Notes: generated from the sequence alone by a model not told the origin. A stretch of DNA of 64,000 bases from Lacrimispora saccharolytica (GCA_021531795.1 JADYUL010000001.1:186001-250000); one strand, 5' to 3'. Shown: positions 1 to 9,479, counted from the stretch's first letter. Numbers and translations: made by a program.

Positions 1-749
1 AGGGCGGTAAGGGTGAGAACTACCCTCTGACCATCGGCTCACACCAGTTCATCGAGGGCTTCGAGGAGCAGCTCATCGGTAAGAATATAAATGAGGCATG
101 TGATGTTAACGTTACCTTCCCTGAGGATTATCAGGCAGCAGACCTTGCAGGCAAGCCTGCAGTATTCAAGTGTGAGGTTCTTGAGATCAAGGAGAAGCAG
201 CTTCCTGAGATAGATGATGAGTTCGCTTCGGAGGTATCTGAGTTCGATACTCTTGCTGAGTATAAGGCAGATGTTAAGAAGAATCTTGAAGAGAAGAAGG
301 CAAGCGATGCAAGAAATGCCAAGGAGGATGCTGTGATCGATGCCATTATCGAGGACGCAGCCATGGATATTCCAGAGGCAATGGTTGATACTACCAAGAG
401 ACAGATGATCGAGGAGTTCGCTCAGAGAATTCAGTCACAGGGTATCAGCTTCGACCAGTATATGCAGTTCACAGGCATGACAGCAGATAAGCTGTTAGAG
501 CAGGTAGCACCTCAGGCTGAGAGAAGAATCAAGTCAAGGCTTGTACTTGAGGCAGTAGCTAAGGCAGAGAACCTTACAGCTACAGAGGAAGACTTCGAGG
601 CTGAGGTTAATGAGATGGCAGAGAACTACAAGATGGAGGCTGCTGACATCAAGACCAATCTTGGTGAGGAAGGCAAGAAGCAGCTGATGGAGGAGATTGC
701 GGTTAAGAAGGCAGTTGACTTTGTTGTAGACAATGCTAAGGAAAAATAA
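1..749 (+). CDS. tig: Trigger factor, C-terminal part (5' end outside window)
   Basis: Ribosome-associated chaperone and peptidyl-prolyl isomerase that meets nascent chains at the tunnel exit. The frame is open from base 3 and gives 248 residues. The first visible residues, 'YPLTIGSHQFIEGFEEQLIG', are the FKBP-type isomerase core. The rest is the acidic, helical C-terminal chaperone domain, rich in Glu, Lys and Ala, ending 'KAVDFVVDNAKEK'. The ribosome-binding N-domain lies upstream of the window. It sits 34 bases ahead of clpP, the usual tig-clpP-clpX order in Firmicutes, linking folding to proteolysis. An internal ATG at 333 is not the real start because homology runs through it. Confidence 0.95.
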   Translation, partial: GGKGENYPLTIGSHQFIEGFEEQLIGKNINEACDVNVTFPEDYQAADLAGKPAVFKCEVLEIKEKQLPEIDDEFASEVSEFDTLAEYKADVKKNLEEKKASDARNAKEDAVIDAIIEDAAMDIPEAMVDTTKRQMIEEFAQRIQSQGISFDQYMQFTGMTADKLLEQVAPQAERRIKSRLVLEAVAKAENLTATEEDFEAEVNEMAENYKMEAADIKTNLGEEGKKQLMEEIAVKKAVDFVVDNAKEK

Positions 750-783
750 GTAGTAGTAAGAATTAGAAAGAAGGCATGAATAT

Positions 784-1392
784 ATGAGTTTGATACCTTA
801 TGTTGTAGAGCAGACCAGTCGTGGCGAACGTTCTTATGACATTTACTCAAGACTTCTTCAGGACAGAATTGTATTCTTGGGTGAGGAAGTAAGAGATGAT
901 ATGGCAGCTACTATAGTAGCACAGCTGTTATTCCTTGAGGCTGAGGACCCCGAGAAGGATATTCAGTTATATATCAACAGTCCGGGTGGTTCTGTGTCAG
1001 CAGGTATGGCAATCTATGATACCATGCAGTATATCAAGTGCGATGTATCAACAATCTGTATTGGCATGGCAGCCAGTATGGGCGCTTTTCTCCTGGCAGG
1101 AGGAGCTAAGGGCAAGAGATATGCTCTCCCCAATGCTGAGATAATGATTCATCAGCCCAGTGGCGGTGCTCAGGGACAGGCGACTGAGATTCAGATTACT
1201 GCAGAGCACATCCTTAGAACCAAGGAGAAGTTGAATAAGATCCTTTCTGCCAATACAGGACAGCCCTATGAGGTTGTAGCTGCAGATACAGAGAGAGACA
1301 ACTGGAAGACGGCCGAGGAAGCTAAGGAATACGGACTTATTGATACAGTAATTACAAGTCGTACAGAGGTTAATTCAGATGGCGAGAAGTAG
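784..1392 (+). CDS. clpP: ATP-dependent Clp protease proteolytic subunit
   Basis: Serine peptidase that forms the double-heptamer chamber of ClpXP and ClpCP in the cytoplasm. The protein has 202 residues, close to the family's usual 190-205. The catalytic triad is readable: Ser98 in '[10 protein letters not shown]', His123 in 'MIHQPSGG' and Asp172 in 'TERDNW'. The oligomerisation and substrate-groove motif '[16 protein letters not shown]' is intact. Its last 14 bases overlap the start of clpX in another frame, so the two are probably translationally coupled. A second partner ATPase, clpC, is encoded at 59.3 kb. Confidence 0.98.
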   Translation: MSLIPYVVEQTSRGERSYDIYSRLLQDRIVFLGEEVRDDMAATIVAQLLFLEAEDPEKDIQLYINSPGGSVSAGMAIYDTMQYIKCDVSTICIGMAASMGAFLLAGGAKGKRYALPNAEIMIHQPSGGAQGQATEIQITAEHILRTKEKLNKILSANTGQPYEVVAADTERDNWKTAEEAKEYGLIDTVITSRTEVNSDGEK

Positions 1393-2638
1393 TACAACAA
1401 CAGGTAAGATTCGCTGTTCCTTCTGTGGCAAGACACAGGATGAAGTGAAGAAACTGATTGCCGGACCAAACGGTGTATATATCTGTAATGATTGTATAGA
1501 GATCTGTTCCGATATTCTGGAAGAGGAATTCGGAGATTATGATGATGAAGATGATGCAGCAGAACTTGAATCAAGCGGAATCAATCTTCTTAAGCCTGTA
1601 GAGATTAAGAGGTTTTTGGATGATTATGTTATAGGTCAGGAATCAGCCAAGAAGGTGCTTTCGGTCGCTGTATATAACCATTATAAGAGAGTTACGGCAA
1701 ATAAGAATGATGACGACGGAGTTGAACTTCAGAAGAGTAACATTCTGATGCTTGGACCGACAGGTAGCGGCAAGACCTATCTTGCACAGACTCTGGCTAA
1801 GATTATAAATGTTCCGTTTGCCATAGCTGATGCAACGACCCTTACAGAGGCAGGATATGTGGGAGAGGATGTAGAGAACATCCTTCTTAAGCTTATCCAG
1901 GCAGCAGATTATGATGTAAAAAAGGCAGAATACGGAATTATTTATATCGATGAGATAGATAAGATAACCAAGAAGAGTGAAAATGTATCCATCACAAGAG
2001 ATGTATCCGGTGAGGGTGTACAGCAGGCACTTCTTAAGATAGTTGAGGGTACGTTAGCTTCGGTTCCACCACAGGGTGGACGTAAGCATCCTCATCAGGA
2101 GTTAATTCAGATAGATACTACCAATATTCTGTTTATCTGCGGGGGCGCTTTTGACGGACTCGATAAGATAATTGAGGAGAGACTTAACCGCAAGTCCATC
2201 GGATTCAATTCCAAGGTGGCAGATAAGTCGGGCAGTGAGATTGGTGAGGTGTTAGGTCAGGTATCGACCACAGACCTCGTTAAGTTTGGACTGATTCCCG
2301 AATTTGTGGGACGTGTGCCGATCCATGTATCTCTTGAAGGTCTTGATGAGGCTGCGCTTGTGAGGATTCTTAAGGAGCCTAAGAATGCTCTGGTTAAGCA
2401 GTATGCCAAGCTGTTTGGTTATGATGATGTTGAACTTGAGTTTGAGGATGATGCGATTGAAGCAATCGCAAGGGAAGCTCATGACCAGAAGACGGGCGCC
2501 AGAGGACTTCGTACTATTATGGAGAAGCTCATGATGGATGTGATGTTCGACATTCCGTCGGATGATTCCATAGTGAAGTGTATTATCACTAAAGCCTCAG
2601 TGGATGGCTTGGAACCTCCTAAGGTTGTAAAAAAGTAA
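1379..2638 (+). CDS. clpX: ClpX, ATP-dependent unfoldase of ClpXP
   Basis: AAA+ unfoldase that recognises substrates and threads them into ClpP. The protein has 419 residues. The N-terminal zinc-binding domain has Cys13, Cys16, Cys36 and Cys39 ('CSFCGK' and 'CNDC'). Walker A 'GPTGSGKT' is at residues 126-133, Walker B is 'IIYIDEID', and the C-terminal sensor-2 region reads '[12 protein letters not shown]'. The start ATG lies inside the end of clpP, with a GAGG about 10 bases upstream. The gene is followed by a perfect intrinsic terminator, which ends the tig-clpP-clpX unit. Confidence 0.98.
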   Translation: MARSSTTTGKIRCSFCGKTQDEVKKLIAGPNGVYICNDCIEICSDILEEEFGDYDDEDDAAELESSGINLLKPVEIKRFLDDYVIGQESAKKVLSVAVYNHYKRVTANKNDDDGVELQKSNILMLGPTGSGKTYLAQTLAKIINVPFAIADATTLTEAGYVGEDVENILLKLIQAADYDVKKAEYGIIYIDEIDKITKKSENVSITRDVSGEGVQQALLKIVEGTLASVPPQGGRKHPHQELIQIDTTNILFICGGAFDGLDKIIEERLNRKSIGFNSKVADKSGSEIGEVLGQVSTTDLVKFGLIPEFVGRVPIHVSLEGLDEAALVRILKEPKNALVKQYAKLFGYDDVELEFEDDAIEAIAREAHDQKTGARGLRTIMEKLMMDVMFDIPSDDSIVKCIITKASVDGLEPPKVVKK

Positions 2639-2642
2639 TATT

Positions 2643-2670
2643 AACGCTGCCTTAAGGGCAGCGTTTTGTT
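2643..2670 (+). terminator. Intrinsic terminator after clpX
   Basis: Perfect 9-bp stem aacgctgcc / ggcagcgtt with a 5-base loop, followed by a T-rich tract. It lies between clpX and engB. Because it covers the TTG that would give a longer engB frame, it supports the downstream ATG for engB. Confidence 0.85.
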
Positions 2671-2695
2671 GTATATAAAGCTTAATGGGGAAAAT

Positions 2696-3346
2696 ATGGT
2701 AATAAAGTCAGTAAATCTTGAAACGGTATGTGGAATAACAAGTACCTTCCCGGAGAATGAGCATCCGGAGGTAGCCTTCGCGGGTAAGAGTAATGTAGGC
2801 AAGTCATCTCTTATCAATGCACTGATGAACAGGAAGAGTCTGGCAAGAACCAGCAGCCAGCCTGGCAAGACTCAAACTATCAACTTCTACAATATCAATG
2901 AGGAACTCTATTTTGTGGACCTTCCGGGATACGGCTATGCCAATGCCTCGGTTGCGGTTAAGGCGAAGTGGGGCAGGATGATAGAGAGATATCTGCATAC
3001 CTCCAAGGCTCTTCAGGCGGTATTCCTGCTTATAGATATCAGGCATGAGCCGGGGCAGAACGATAAGGATATGGTCAAGTGGATAGTCGAGAGTGGTTAT
3101 GAGCCGATAATTATTGCAACCAAGCTTGATAAGATTAAGAGAAGTCAGCTGAATAAGCAGGTGGAACTTATAAGGAAGAGTTTGCATCTTACGCCTTCGA
3201 CTGTGGTTATTCCATTCTCGGCTCAGACCAAGCAGGGAAGGGATGAGATATATGCCCTCCTTGATGACATGCTTGCCTATAACAGGGAGTGTGAGCTTCA
3301 GGAAACGGAGGACTCGGCAGAGGATTCAGTACATGATCCGGAATAA
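2696..3346 (+). CDS. engB: Ribosome biogenesis GTPase EngB/YsxC
   Basis: Essential TrmE-Era-type GTPase needed for large-subunit assembly. The protein has 216 residues from this start. G1 is 'GKSNVGKSSLIN', switch II/G3 is 'DLPGYGYA', G4 is 'TKLDK' and the G5 region is 'PFSAQTKQG'. I chose ATG 2696, with GGGGA just upstream, over an in-frame TTG at 2666 because the TTG lies inside the clpX terminator and EngB proteins usually begin 'M.IK...'. The last roughly 20 residues are an acidic tail beyond the family core. It is close downstream of clpX, as in many Firmicutes (there often after lon, which is absent here). Confidence 0.95.
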   Translation: MVIKSVNLETVCGITSTFPENEHPEVAFAGKSNVGKSSLINALMNRKSLARTSSQPGKTQTINFYNINEELYFVDLPGYGYANASVAVKAKWGRMIERYLHTSKALQAVFLLIDIRHEPGQNDKDMVKWIVESGYEPIIIATKLDKIKRSQLNKQVELIRKSLHLTPSTVVIPFSAQTKQGRDEIYALLDDMLAYNRECELQETEDSAEDSVHDPE

Positions 3347-3363
3347 TACTTGGAAAATTTTGC

Positions 3364-3392
3364 TTGATAAATAATCAAATTAGTTATATAAT
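3364..3392 (+). promoter_or_regulatory. Sigma-A-type promoter of the aldolase-like gene
   Basis: TTGATA (3364-3369), a 17-base spacer and a perfect TATAAT (3387-3392). Transcription would start near 3399, just before the palindrome at 3401. Confidence 0.75.
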
Positions 3393-3400
3393 ATCAACAG

Positions 3401-3414
3401 TTCAACGCGTTGAA
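3401..3414. promoter_or_regulatory. 14-bp perfect palindrome at the predicted transcription start
   Basis: The sequence TTCAACGCGTTGAA equals its own reverse complement and lies 9-22 bases after the -10 box. A regulator bound here would block or roadblock transcription. No known regulator is recognised, so the operator role is inferred from position and symmetry only. Confidence 0.4.
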
Positions 3415-3447
3415 GCGTAAAAGGCGCAAGCAGAAGGAGTAATGATT

Positions 3448-4422
3448 ATGAAAGAAAGATCCAACCTACTGGGATGGAGACCGGATATTAAGGTCGTTGA
3501 TGCAACACTTAGAGACGGAGGTCTTGTAAATGATTTCTATTTTACCGATGAATTCGTTAAGAAACTGTATTTAACCAATATCAAGGCCGGTGTGGATTAT
3601 ATGGAATTCGGCTACAAGGCTAACAAGGAATTGTTTGATGTGAACAAGTTCGGTAAGTGGAAGTTCTGTGATGATGAGGATATCCGTGCAATTGTGGGTG
3701 ATAATGATACTGACCTTAAGATTGCTGTTATGGCTGATGTCGGAAGATGTAATTACAAGGAAGATATCAGACCTAAGAGTGAGAGCCCTGTTGATCTGGT
3801 CAGAATTGCAACCTATATACATACCATACCTCAGGCGATTGATATGATAGAGGATGCGGCAGCCAAGGGATATGAGACCACTGTTAATATTATGGCTATC
3901 TCACAGGCTCAGGAGGGTGATATTGCAGTTGCCCTTGATATGCTTGGCAAGACTCCGGTTAATGCCTTCTATATTGTAGACAGCTACGGCTCGATTTACC
4001 CGGAGGAGATGACACGAGTGGCAGACATGTATATGGAGGTTGCCAACAAGTACGGTAAGAAGGTTGGTATTCATGCTCATAACAATCAGCAGCTTGCTTT
4101 TGCCAATACGATAGAGTGCTGTGGTTGTGGAGTAGACTACCTGGATGCAACATATTCGGGAATGGGAAGAGGAGCAGGTAACTGTTATATTGAATCCCTG
4201 ATCGGATTCCTGCACAACCCAAAGTATAACCTCTATCCTGTAATCCAGTTTATAGAGAATTACATCAATCCTATGAAGGAGGAGGGTATCACATGGGGGT
4301 ATGACATGCAGTACCTTTTTACGGGACTCCTCAACAGACATCCCAAGTCTGCAATAGACTACACCAAGGCAGGCAGGAAGGATCTGACAGAGCTCTATAA
4401 TGAGATAATTCTGATGGATTAA
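3448..4422 (+). CDS. DRE-TIM metallolyase superfamily, 4-hydroxy-2-oxovalerate aldolase-like protein
   Basis: A 324-residue TIM-barrel protein of the HMGL-like/DRE-TIM metallolyase group. The signature 'VVDATLRDGGLVND' gives the Asp-Arg-Asp motif for the metal and the enolate. The metal-binding 'GIHAHNN' and the glycine-rich 'YSGMGRGAGN' follow in family order. Substrate and pathway are unknown: the usual neighbours of DmpG-type aldolases (acylating aldehyde dehydrogenase, hydratase) are absent. The ATG at 3448 is 8 bases after GAAGGAG; another ATG at 3442 is too close to that site. The gene is monocistronic with its own promoter and a palindrome in the 5' leader. Family call is firm, function is not. 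Confidence 0.75.
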   Translation: MKERSNLLGWRPDIKVVDATLRDGGLVNDFYFTDEFVKKLYLTNIKAGVDYMEFGYKANKELFDVNKFGKWKFCDDEDIRAIVGDNDTDLKIAVMADVGRCNYKEDIRPKSESPVDLVRIATYIHTIPQAIDMIEDAAAKGYETTVNIMAISQAQEGDIAVALDMLGKTPVNAFYIVDSYGSIYPEEMTRVADMYMEVANKYGKKVGIHAHNNQQLAFANTIECCGCGVDYLDATYSGMGRGAGNCYIESLIGFLHNPKYNLYPVIQFIENYINPMKEEGITWGYDMQYLFTGLLNRHPKSAIDYTKAGRKDLTELYNEIILMD

Positions 4423-4441
4423 TCTTTTGAGGAGAAAACTG

Positions 4442-4470
4442 TTGACGAATAAATATTTTTGTGCTTTAAT
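4442..4470 (+). promoter_or_regulatory. Promoter of the trp operon
   Basis: TTGACG (4442-4447), a 17-base spacer and TTTAAT (4465-4470). It stands directly before the T-box leader. Confidence 0.65.
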
Positions 4471-4476
4471 AAGTTA

Positions 4477-4747
4477 AACCGTTGAGGAAGAGGAGTAGGG
4501 TTAACCTCTCCATTATGAGAGAGCCACAGATGGTGAGATTGTGGCAATGGATGTTAATTTGAATGGACTTCCGAGGGCGACCGGAAATGCTTTACGCAGA
4601 GTATGAGAGACGAAGTGATTCATCGTTATGGGAATCGGCATATGATAGTATGCACAGAGTGAGTGTTATTACACTAAGTTGGGTGGCACCGCAGGTTATG
4701 TATATCCTGTCCCAGCATTACAATAATTGTAATGCTGGGATTTTTTA
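4477..4747 (+). ncRNA. T-box leader with tryptophan specifier, controlling the trp operon
   Basis: A cis-acting RNA that reads the charging state of tRNA-Trp. The T-box core 'GGGTGGCACCGC' is at 4681-4692. Stem I carries the usual AGAGAG...GGTGAGA pattern near 4519-4541, and the specifier loop reads GAA-TGG-ACTTCCGAG with the TGG (Trp) codon at 4564-4566. The terminator is a near-continuous inverted repeat, 4711-4724 with 4726-4739, followed by six T. Uncharged tRNA-Trp should bind the specifier and the T-box bulge, stabilise the antiterminator and allow read-through into trpC. The exact 5' end is estimated from the promoter. Confidence 0.92.
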
Positions 4748-4775
4748 TTTGTTTATTTGAGAAGATGAGGCAGAT

Positions 4776-5561
4776 ATGATACTTGATAAGATTGTTGAGG
4801 ACAAGAAGGTTAGACTTGTTGAAGATAAGGCAGGGATGGACCTTAAAAGCGTGAGACGTATTGCTGAAGAAATGACGCGGGATGATAGCATTAGTACGGG
4901 GCGGTTTTTCGGGAATCTCAAGAAGGAAGGAATATCGATTATCGGGGAGTTCAAGAATGCGTCGCCCTCGCTTGGCGTGATTGACAACAAGATTGACCTG
5001 ACAGACAGGATCGAAGAATACAACGACAGCGTGGATGCGATTTCATGTCTGACGGAGAAGGACCACTTCGCAGGAAGCATCGATTATCTTAAGCAGATAA
5101 GGAAGATGAGCACACTTCCGATTCTTAGGAAGGATTTCATGATTGACGAGTATCAGTTCTATGAGGCGAAGATGATTGGTGCCGATGCGGTGCTTCTGAT
5201 TGCAGCGATACTGGATGATGCGATGATGAAGGACTTCTATTTACTAAGCAGGGAATTAAAGCTTGATGTGCTGGTGGAGACGCACAACGAAGAAGAGATA
5301 GAGAGGGCGCTTAAGTTAGACCCCAGGATAATAGGAGTCAACAACAGGAACCTTAAGGATTTCAGTATAAGCCTGGAAAACAGCGTAAGACTTAGAAAAT
5401 ACATCCCCCAAGATAAGGTGTTTGTTGCAGAGAGCGGAATTGTAGGGGATGAGGATGTGAAGCTTTTAAAAAGTATAGGTTGTGACGGATTTTTGATCGG
5501 AAGAGCATTCATGGAGAGTGAGAATCCCAGAAAGCTTGCACTTCACTGGAAGGGTCTTTGA
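4776..5561 (+). CDS. trpC: Indole-3-glycerol-phosphate synthase
   Basis: Converts CdRP to indole-3-glycerol phosphate, the fourth step of tryptophan synthesis. It is a 261-residue TIM barrel. Lys60 lies in 'EFKNASPSLG' (families usually have SPSKG), catalytic Lys119 in 'ILRKDFMIDEYQFYEAK', then 'VETHNEEE', 'GVNNRNLKDF' and 'VAESGI'. It is the first gene after the T-box terminator, with GAGG 5 bases before the ATG. Two bases separate its stop from the ATG of trpF, so the two are likely coupled. Confidence 0.96.
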   Translation: MILDKIVEDKKVRLVEDKAGMDLKSVRRIAEEMTRDDSISTGRFFGNLKKEGISIIGEFKNASPSLGVIDNKIDLTDRIEEYNDSVDAISCLTEKDHFAGSIDYLKQIRKMSTLPILRKDFMIDEYQFYEAKMIGADAVLLIAAILDDAMMKDFYLLSRELKLDVLVETHNEEEIERALKLDPRIIGVNNRNLKDFSISLENSVRLRKYIPQDKVFVAESGIVGDEDVKLLKSIGCDGFLIGRAFMESENPRKLALHWKGL

Positions 5562-5563
5562 AC

Positions 5564-6184
5564 ATGAAGATAAAGATTTGCGGATTAACTAAGATATGTG
5601 AGGCCGAATATCTCAACGAAAATGATATAGATTATGCGGGCTTTGTTTTCTACAAGAAAAGTAAACGCAATATAACTTTAAGCCAGGCTCTTGAGATAAT
5701 GGATAAACTAACAGGTGATATTAAACGAGTAGCAGTCATGGTATCGCCGACAGAGGAATTTATCAGGCAATTAAATGAGCTTCCGTTTGATATATATCAG
5801 ATTCATGGTAAGCTTACGCAAGCAGTGCTTAAGGCATGCAAAAGAGATGTCTGGCGGGCCTTGAATATAGAAAGTTCGGCTGAGATTACAGCTTTTCTTA
5901 CCTCACTGCCAAATGAGTGCAAACATGTACGTGGAATTGTGTTTGATGCACCGGACTTTGGCAGTGGGAAACCCTTCGACTGGGAGGGAGATGCAAGGAT
6001 AGAAGAAAGGCTAAAGACTAAACTGGAAATAATACTTGCAGGCGGTCTGAATAAAGATAATGTCAGAGAAGGAATCAGAAGATTTGCTCCCGATGTGGTG
6101 GATGTGAGTTCGGCTGTTGAGGGATGTGACGGTAAGGATAAGAATAAGATTAAGGCATTTGCAGATGCGGTAAGGGAGGCATAA
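5564..6184 (+). CDS. trpF: Phosphoribosylanthranilate isomerase
   Basis: Amadori rearrangement of PRA to CdRP, supplying the substrate of TrpC. The protein has 206 residues. The N-terminus 'MKIKICGLT' carries the catalytic Cys, the catalytic Asp is in '[15 protein letters not shown]', and '[10 protein letters not shown]' and 'DVSSAVEG' bind phosphate. The ATG at 5564 is preferred to a TTG at 5558 that overlaps the trpC stop, because the family begins exactly at M-K-I-K-I-C-G. Confidence 0.95.
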   Translation: MKIKICGLTKICEAEYLNENDIDYAGFVFYKKSKRNITLSQALEIMDKLTGDIKRVAVMVSPTEEFIRQLNELPFDIYQIHGKLTQAVLKACKRDVWRALNIESSAEITAFLTSLPNECKHVRGIVFDAPDFGSGKPFDWEGDARIEERLKTKLEIILAGGLNKDNVREGIRRFAPDVVDVSSAVEGCDGKDKNKIKAFADAVREA

Positions 6185-6188
6185 GGAT

Positions 6189-7376
6189 ATGAACAGTAAG
6201 GCTTACTACGGAGAGTACGGAGGACAGTTCGTGGCGGAATCGCTTCAGAACACACTTAAGGAGGTTGAAGTAGCCTTTGAAGCGGCGATAAGAGATCCTA
6301 AGTTTATGGAGCAGTATCATTATTACCTTAAGCAGTATGTGGGAAGAGAGACTCCTCTGTATTATGCAGAGAGACTGAGTAAGAAGTATGGAACGAAAAT
6401 ATATCTCAAGAGAGAGGATCTGAATCATACGGGAGCTCATAAGATTAATAATGTGCTCGGTCAGATACTTCTTGCCAAGAGAATGGGTAAGACCAAGGTT
6501 ATCGCAGAGACGGGAGCCGGACAACATGGAGTGGCAACAGCCACAGGAGCAGCGCTTTTTAATATGGAATGTACAGTATATATGGGCAAGGAGGATGTGG
6601 AACGTCAGGCGCTCAATGTGATGAGAATGGAGATGCTGGGTGCTAAGGTGGTGCCGGTTGAATCGGGCAGCAATACTCTCAAGGATGCTACAAATGAAGC
6701 GATAAGAACCTGGGCCAAGACAGCTGAGGATACCTTCTATATAATAGGTTCGGCTGTAGGACCTCACCCCTATCCCAGGATGGTCAAGGAATTCCAGAGA
6801 ATAATCTCAATTGAGGCCAAGAGACAGCACATGGAGGCTGAGGGAAGACTTCCCGATGTGGTTATGGCCTGTGTGGGCGGTGGCTCTAACTGTATCGGAA
6901 TGTTTGCCGAATTCATCGATGAGCCGGGAGTTGAACTTATAGGAGTAGAAGCTGCAGGTAAGGGAGTAGATACCACGGAGCATGCAGCAAGCATAAGCAA
7001 GGGAAGAGTAGGAATTCTTCATGGTTCAAAGTCATATCTGCTTCAGGATGATGACGGTAACATTACTCTTGCTCACTCAATATCAGCCGGACTTGATTAT
7101 CCGGGAATCGGACCTGAGCATGCATATCTTCATGACACAGGCAGAGCAAAATATGTTCCCATAACAGATGTTGAAGCAATGGATGCTCTTATGGAGTTAA
7201 CCAGGATAGAGGGAATAATACCTGCCATTGAAAGTGCACACGCAGTTGCATATGCACTGAAGAAGGCTAAGGAGATGACTGAGGACCAGAGCATGATAAT
7301 CTGTCTGTCGGGAAGAGGAGACAAGGATGTAAATACAATATCCAATTATCTGGCAGGCAAGGGATATCTGAACTAA
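6189..7376 (+). CDS. trpB: Tryptophan synthase beta chain
   Basis: PLP enzyme joining indole and serine to tryptophan within the alpha2-beta2 complex. The protein has 395 residues (type 1 TrpB). The N-terminus is '[12 protein letters not shown]', the PLP Lys is residue 85 in '[14 protein letters not shown]', the phosphate-binding loop is '[12 protein letters not shown]', and the C-terminus has 'LSGRGDKDV'. The start is 4 bases after the trpF stop with a GGAGG-type site. The usual tunnel partner TrpA is next. Confidence 0.98.
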   Translation: MNSKAYYGEYGGQFVAESLQNTLKEVEVAFEAAIRDPKFMEQYHYYLKQYVGRETPLYYAERLSKKYGTKIYLKREDLNHTGAHKINNVLGQILLAKRMGKTKVIAETGAGQHGVATATGAALFNMECTVYMGKEDVERQALNVMRMEMLGAKVVPVESGSNTLKDATNEAIRTWAKTAEDTFYIIGSAVGPHPYPRMVKEFQRIISIEAKRQHMEAEGRLPDVVMACVGGGSNCIGMFAEFIDEPGVELIGVEAAGKGVDTTEHAASISKGRVGILHGSKSYLLQDDDGNITLAHSISAGLDYPGIGPEHAYLHDTGRAKYVPITDVEAMDALMELTRIEGIIPAIESAHAVAYALKKAKEMTEDQSMIICLSGRGDKDVNTISNYLAGKGYLN

Positions 7377-7389
7377 CAGGGAGGCATAT

Positions 7390-8184
7390 ATGAGTAATAG
7401 AATAGAAAAGGCATTTGATGCACTTAAGGCAGAGAATAAAAAGGCTTTCATAACATATGTTACCGCAGGCCTTCCCACTATGGAAGTTACGAAGGAGATA
7501 ATAAAGGCCCAGGTTGGATATACTGATGTCATTGAACTCGGTATTCCGTTTTCGGATCCCATAGCAGACGGACCGGTAATTCAGCAGGCAAGCTATGAAG
7601 CTATTCAGGGCGGAGCTAATATTACAGGAGCATTCAGGCTGATGAAGGAGCTTAGGTCAGAGGGAGTTAATATACCCATAGTCTTCATGCTTTATTACAA
7701 TACGGTATTCAATATGGGAGAAGAGCAATTTATAAATAAGTGCAGAGAATGCGGAGTGGATGGACTTATTATTCCTGACCTTCCGTATGAGGAGCAGGAT
7801 GGTATAAGAGCTGCAATAGGCGATGATGATACTACAATCCTGATACAGCTGATAGCTCCGACATCAGGAGAAAGAATACCTGCATTACTTGATGGTGCCA
7901 GAGGCTTTGTTTATTGCGTATCGGCAATGGGAGTGACCGGACAGGAGGGTACTTTCCATAAATCTGTTGAGGAGTACCTAAGGTCGGTTAAGAGCCACTC
8001 AACTATTCCTGTAATGATGGGCTTTGGAATCAGAACAGCAGAGGATGTAAGACCGTTCAAGGATATTATTGATGGTGCAATAGTCGGTACACACTTTATC
8101 AACCTGTTAAGAGAGGGAGATTTCAAGCCTGATGTTGCAACAGCCTATGTTAAGGAATTCAAGGAAGCGATCAATTCTTTATAG
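7390..8184 (+). CDS. trpA: Tryptophan synthase alpha chain
   Basis: Cleaves indole-3-glycerol phosphate and channels indole to TrpB. The protein has 264 residues. Catalytic Glu49 is in 'VIELGIPFSDP' and Asp60 in 'IADGPVIQ'. The mobile loop region 'LIAPTSGERI' and the phosphate site 'GFGIRTAEDV' are intact. It starts 13 bases after the trpB stop, with AGGGAGG just upstream. Confidence 0.97.
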   Translation: MSNRIEKAFDALKAENKKAFITYVTAGLPTMEVTKEIIKAQVGYTDVIELGIPFSDPIADGPVIQQASYEAIQGGANITGAFRLMKELRSEGVNIPIVFMLYYNTVFNMGEEQFINKCRECGVDGLIIPDLPYEEQDGIRAAIGDDDTTILIQLIAPTSGERIPALLDGARGFVYCVSAMGVTGQEGTFHKSVEEYLRSVKSHSTIPVMMGFGIRTAEDVRPFKDIIDGAIVGTHFINLLREGDFKPDVATAYVKEFKEAINSL

Positions 8185-8284
8185 ACAGGAACACTCAATT
8201 TTTGTATGAGACAGTGATGGAGAGAATATAAATACAATGCGTTATTTATTCAGTGCAATAATTGATTCAGTGAGGTGACAAAGT

Positions 8285-9307
8285 ATGATTAAGGAAGCAA
8301 TTGAGAAGATAGTATTAAAGGAAGATTTAACTTATGACGAAGCCTATGCGGTAATGAATGAGATTATGAACGGTGAGACAACACCGACTCAGAACGCAGC
8401 CTTTCTTGCCGCTTTATCAACCAAGAGCACCAAGGCAGAGACAATAGATGAGATATCGGGCTGTGCTCAAGCCATGCGAGAGCATGCTCTTACCGTGGAT
8501 GGTGGTGACATGGATACACTTGAAATAGTCGGAACCGGCGGAGACAGGGCAGGAAGCTTCAATATTTCAACAACAACAGCCTTTGTTGCAGCCGCAGCAG
8601 GAATAAAGGTTGCCAAACACGGTAACAGGGCAGCTTCGTCCAAATCGGGTACGGCAGACTGTCTTGAGGCACTGGGAGCCAACATCAACCTGGAGCCTGA
8701 GAAATGTGTGAGCCTTCTTGAGGACGCCGGCTTCTGCTTCTTCTTTGCCCAGAAATATCATACATCCATGAAATATGTCGGTTCTATTAGGCGCGAGCTT
8801 GGATTCAGAACCGTATTTAACATCCTGGGACCACTTACCAATCCTATTAAGCCTTCCAGACAACTTCTCGGAGTGTATGATGAATACCTGCTTGAACCCC
8901 TGGCTAAGGTTCTGACAAGCCTTGGCGTTAAGAACGGAATGGTGGTTTATGGCAGGGAAAAGCTTGATGAACTGTCTACAGCCGGCGAGACCGCCGTATG
9001 CGAGTTCAACAACGGCGAATACAGCTCATATGTGCTTACGCCGGAGCAGTTTGGACTTACCCGTTCAACCAAGAAGGATCTTGAGGGTGGAACACCTGAA
9101 GAAAATGCTAAAATAACACGCGATATTCTGTCTGGTAAGGATAGGGGACCTAAGTATGAAACTGTTCTTATGAATGCCGGAGCTGCACTATATATATCAG
9201 GAAAGGCTACAGATATTGCTGACGGTATTGGGAAGGCAAGAGAACTCATTGATAACGGTGAAGCACTTAAGGCAATGGAGAGATTTGTAGATTTGTCCAA
9301 CAAATAG
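8285..9307 (+). CDS. trpD: Anthranilate phosphoribosyltransferase
   Basis: Transfers phosphoribosyl from PRPP to anthranilate, the second committed step. The protein has 340 residues. The PRPP loop '[15 protein letters not shown]' is at about 82-96, '[15 protein letters not shown]' binds anthranilate, and 'NILGPLTNP' and 'LDELS' follow. Placement last in the operon is unusual: typically trpE-G-D precede trpC. A 100-base gap separates it from trpA, without a terminator, and it has its own GAGGTGAC ribosome site. trpE and trpG are not in the window. A 19-codon frame after it may be a trpE relic. Confidence 0.97.
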   Translation: MIKEAIEKIVLKEDLTYDEAYAVMNEIMNGETTPTQNAAFLAALSTKSTKAETIDEISGCAQAMREHALTVDGGDMDTLEIVGTGGDRAGSFNISTTTAFVAAAAGIKVAKHGNRAASSKSGTADCLEALGANINLEPEKCVSLLEDAGFCFFFAQKYHTSMKYVGSIRRELGFRTVFNILGPLTNPIKPSRQLLGVYDEYLLEPLAKVLTSLGVKNGMVVYGREKLDELSTAGETAVCEFNNGEYSSYVLTPEQFGLTRSTKKDLEGGTPEENAKITRDILSGKDRGPKYETVLMNAGAALYISGKATDIADGIGKARELIDNGEALKAMERFVDLSNK

Positions 9308-9317
9308 GAGTGAAGTT

Positions 9318-9377
9318 ATGATTATTCCCGATAAGACAGAAGCAGGAAAATATAAGGATAAGTATAAGCTTATTTAA
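9318..9377 (+). pseudogene. 19-codon frame after trpD, possible N-terminal remnant of trpE
   Basis: An ATG 9 bases after the trpD stop, with TAGGAGTGA as a good ribosome site, opens a frame reading 'MIIPDKTEAGKYKDKYKLI' and then a stop. The pattern resembles the start of anthranilate synthase component I (roughly 'M..P..EE...Y...Y.LIPVY'), and trpE is the gene missing from this operon. The following 28 bases are A-rich and noncoding, and then a tRNA promoter begins. It could also be a chance frame or a short regulatory peptide. The remnant idea is inference. Confidence 0.3.
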
Positions 9378-9405
9378 AAAAGGTTGAAAAATAGAAAAAA
9401 AGGGG

Positions 9406-9434
9406 TTGACTATTCTTCCGCTCAATGATAATAT
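9406..9434 (+). promoter_or_regulatory. Promoter of tRNA-Leu(AAG)
   Basis: TTGACT (9406-9411), a 17-base spacer and TAATAT (9429-9434), ending about 45 bases before the mature tRNA. Confidence 0.6.
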
Positions 9435-9479
9435 ATCTCTTGCAGTCGCGAAAAGGAAAGCTTTTGCGAAGGCTAATGA

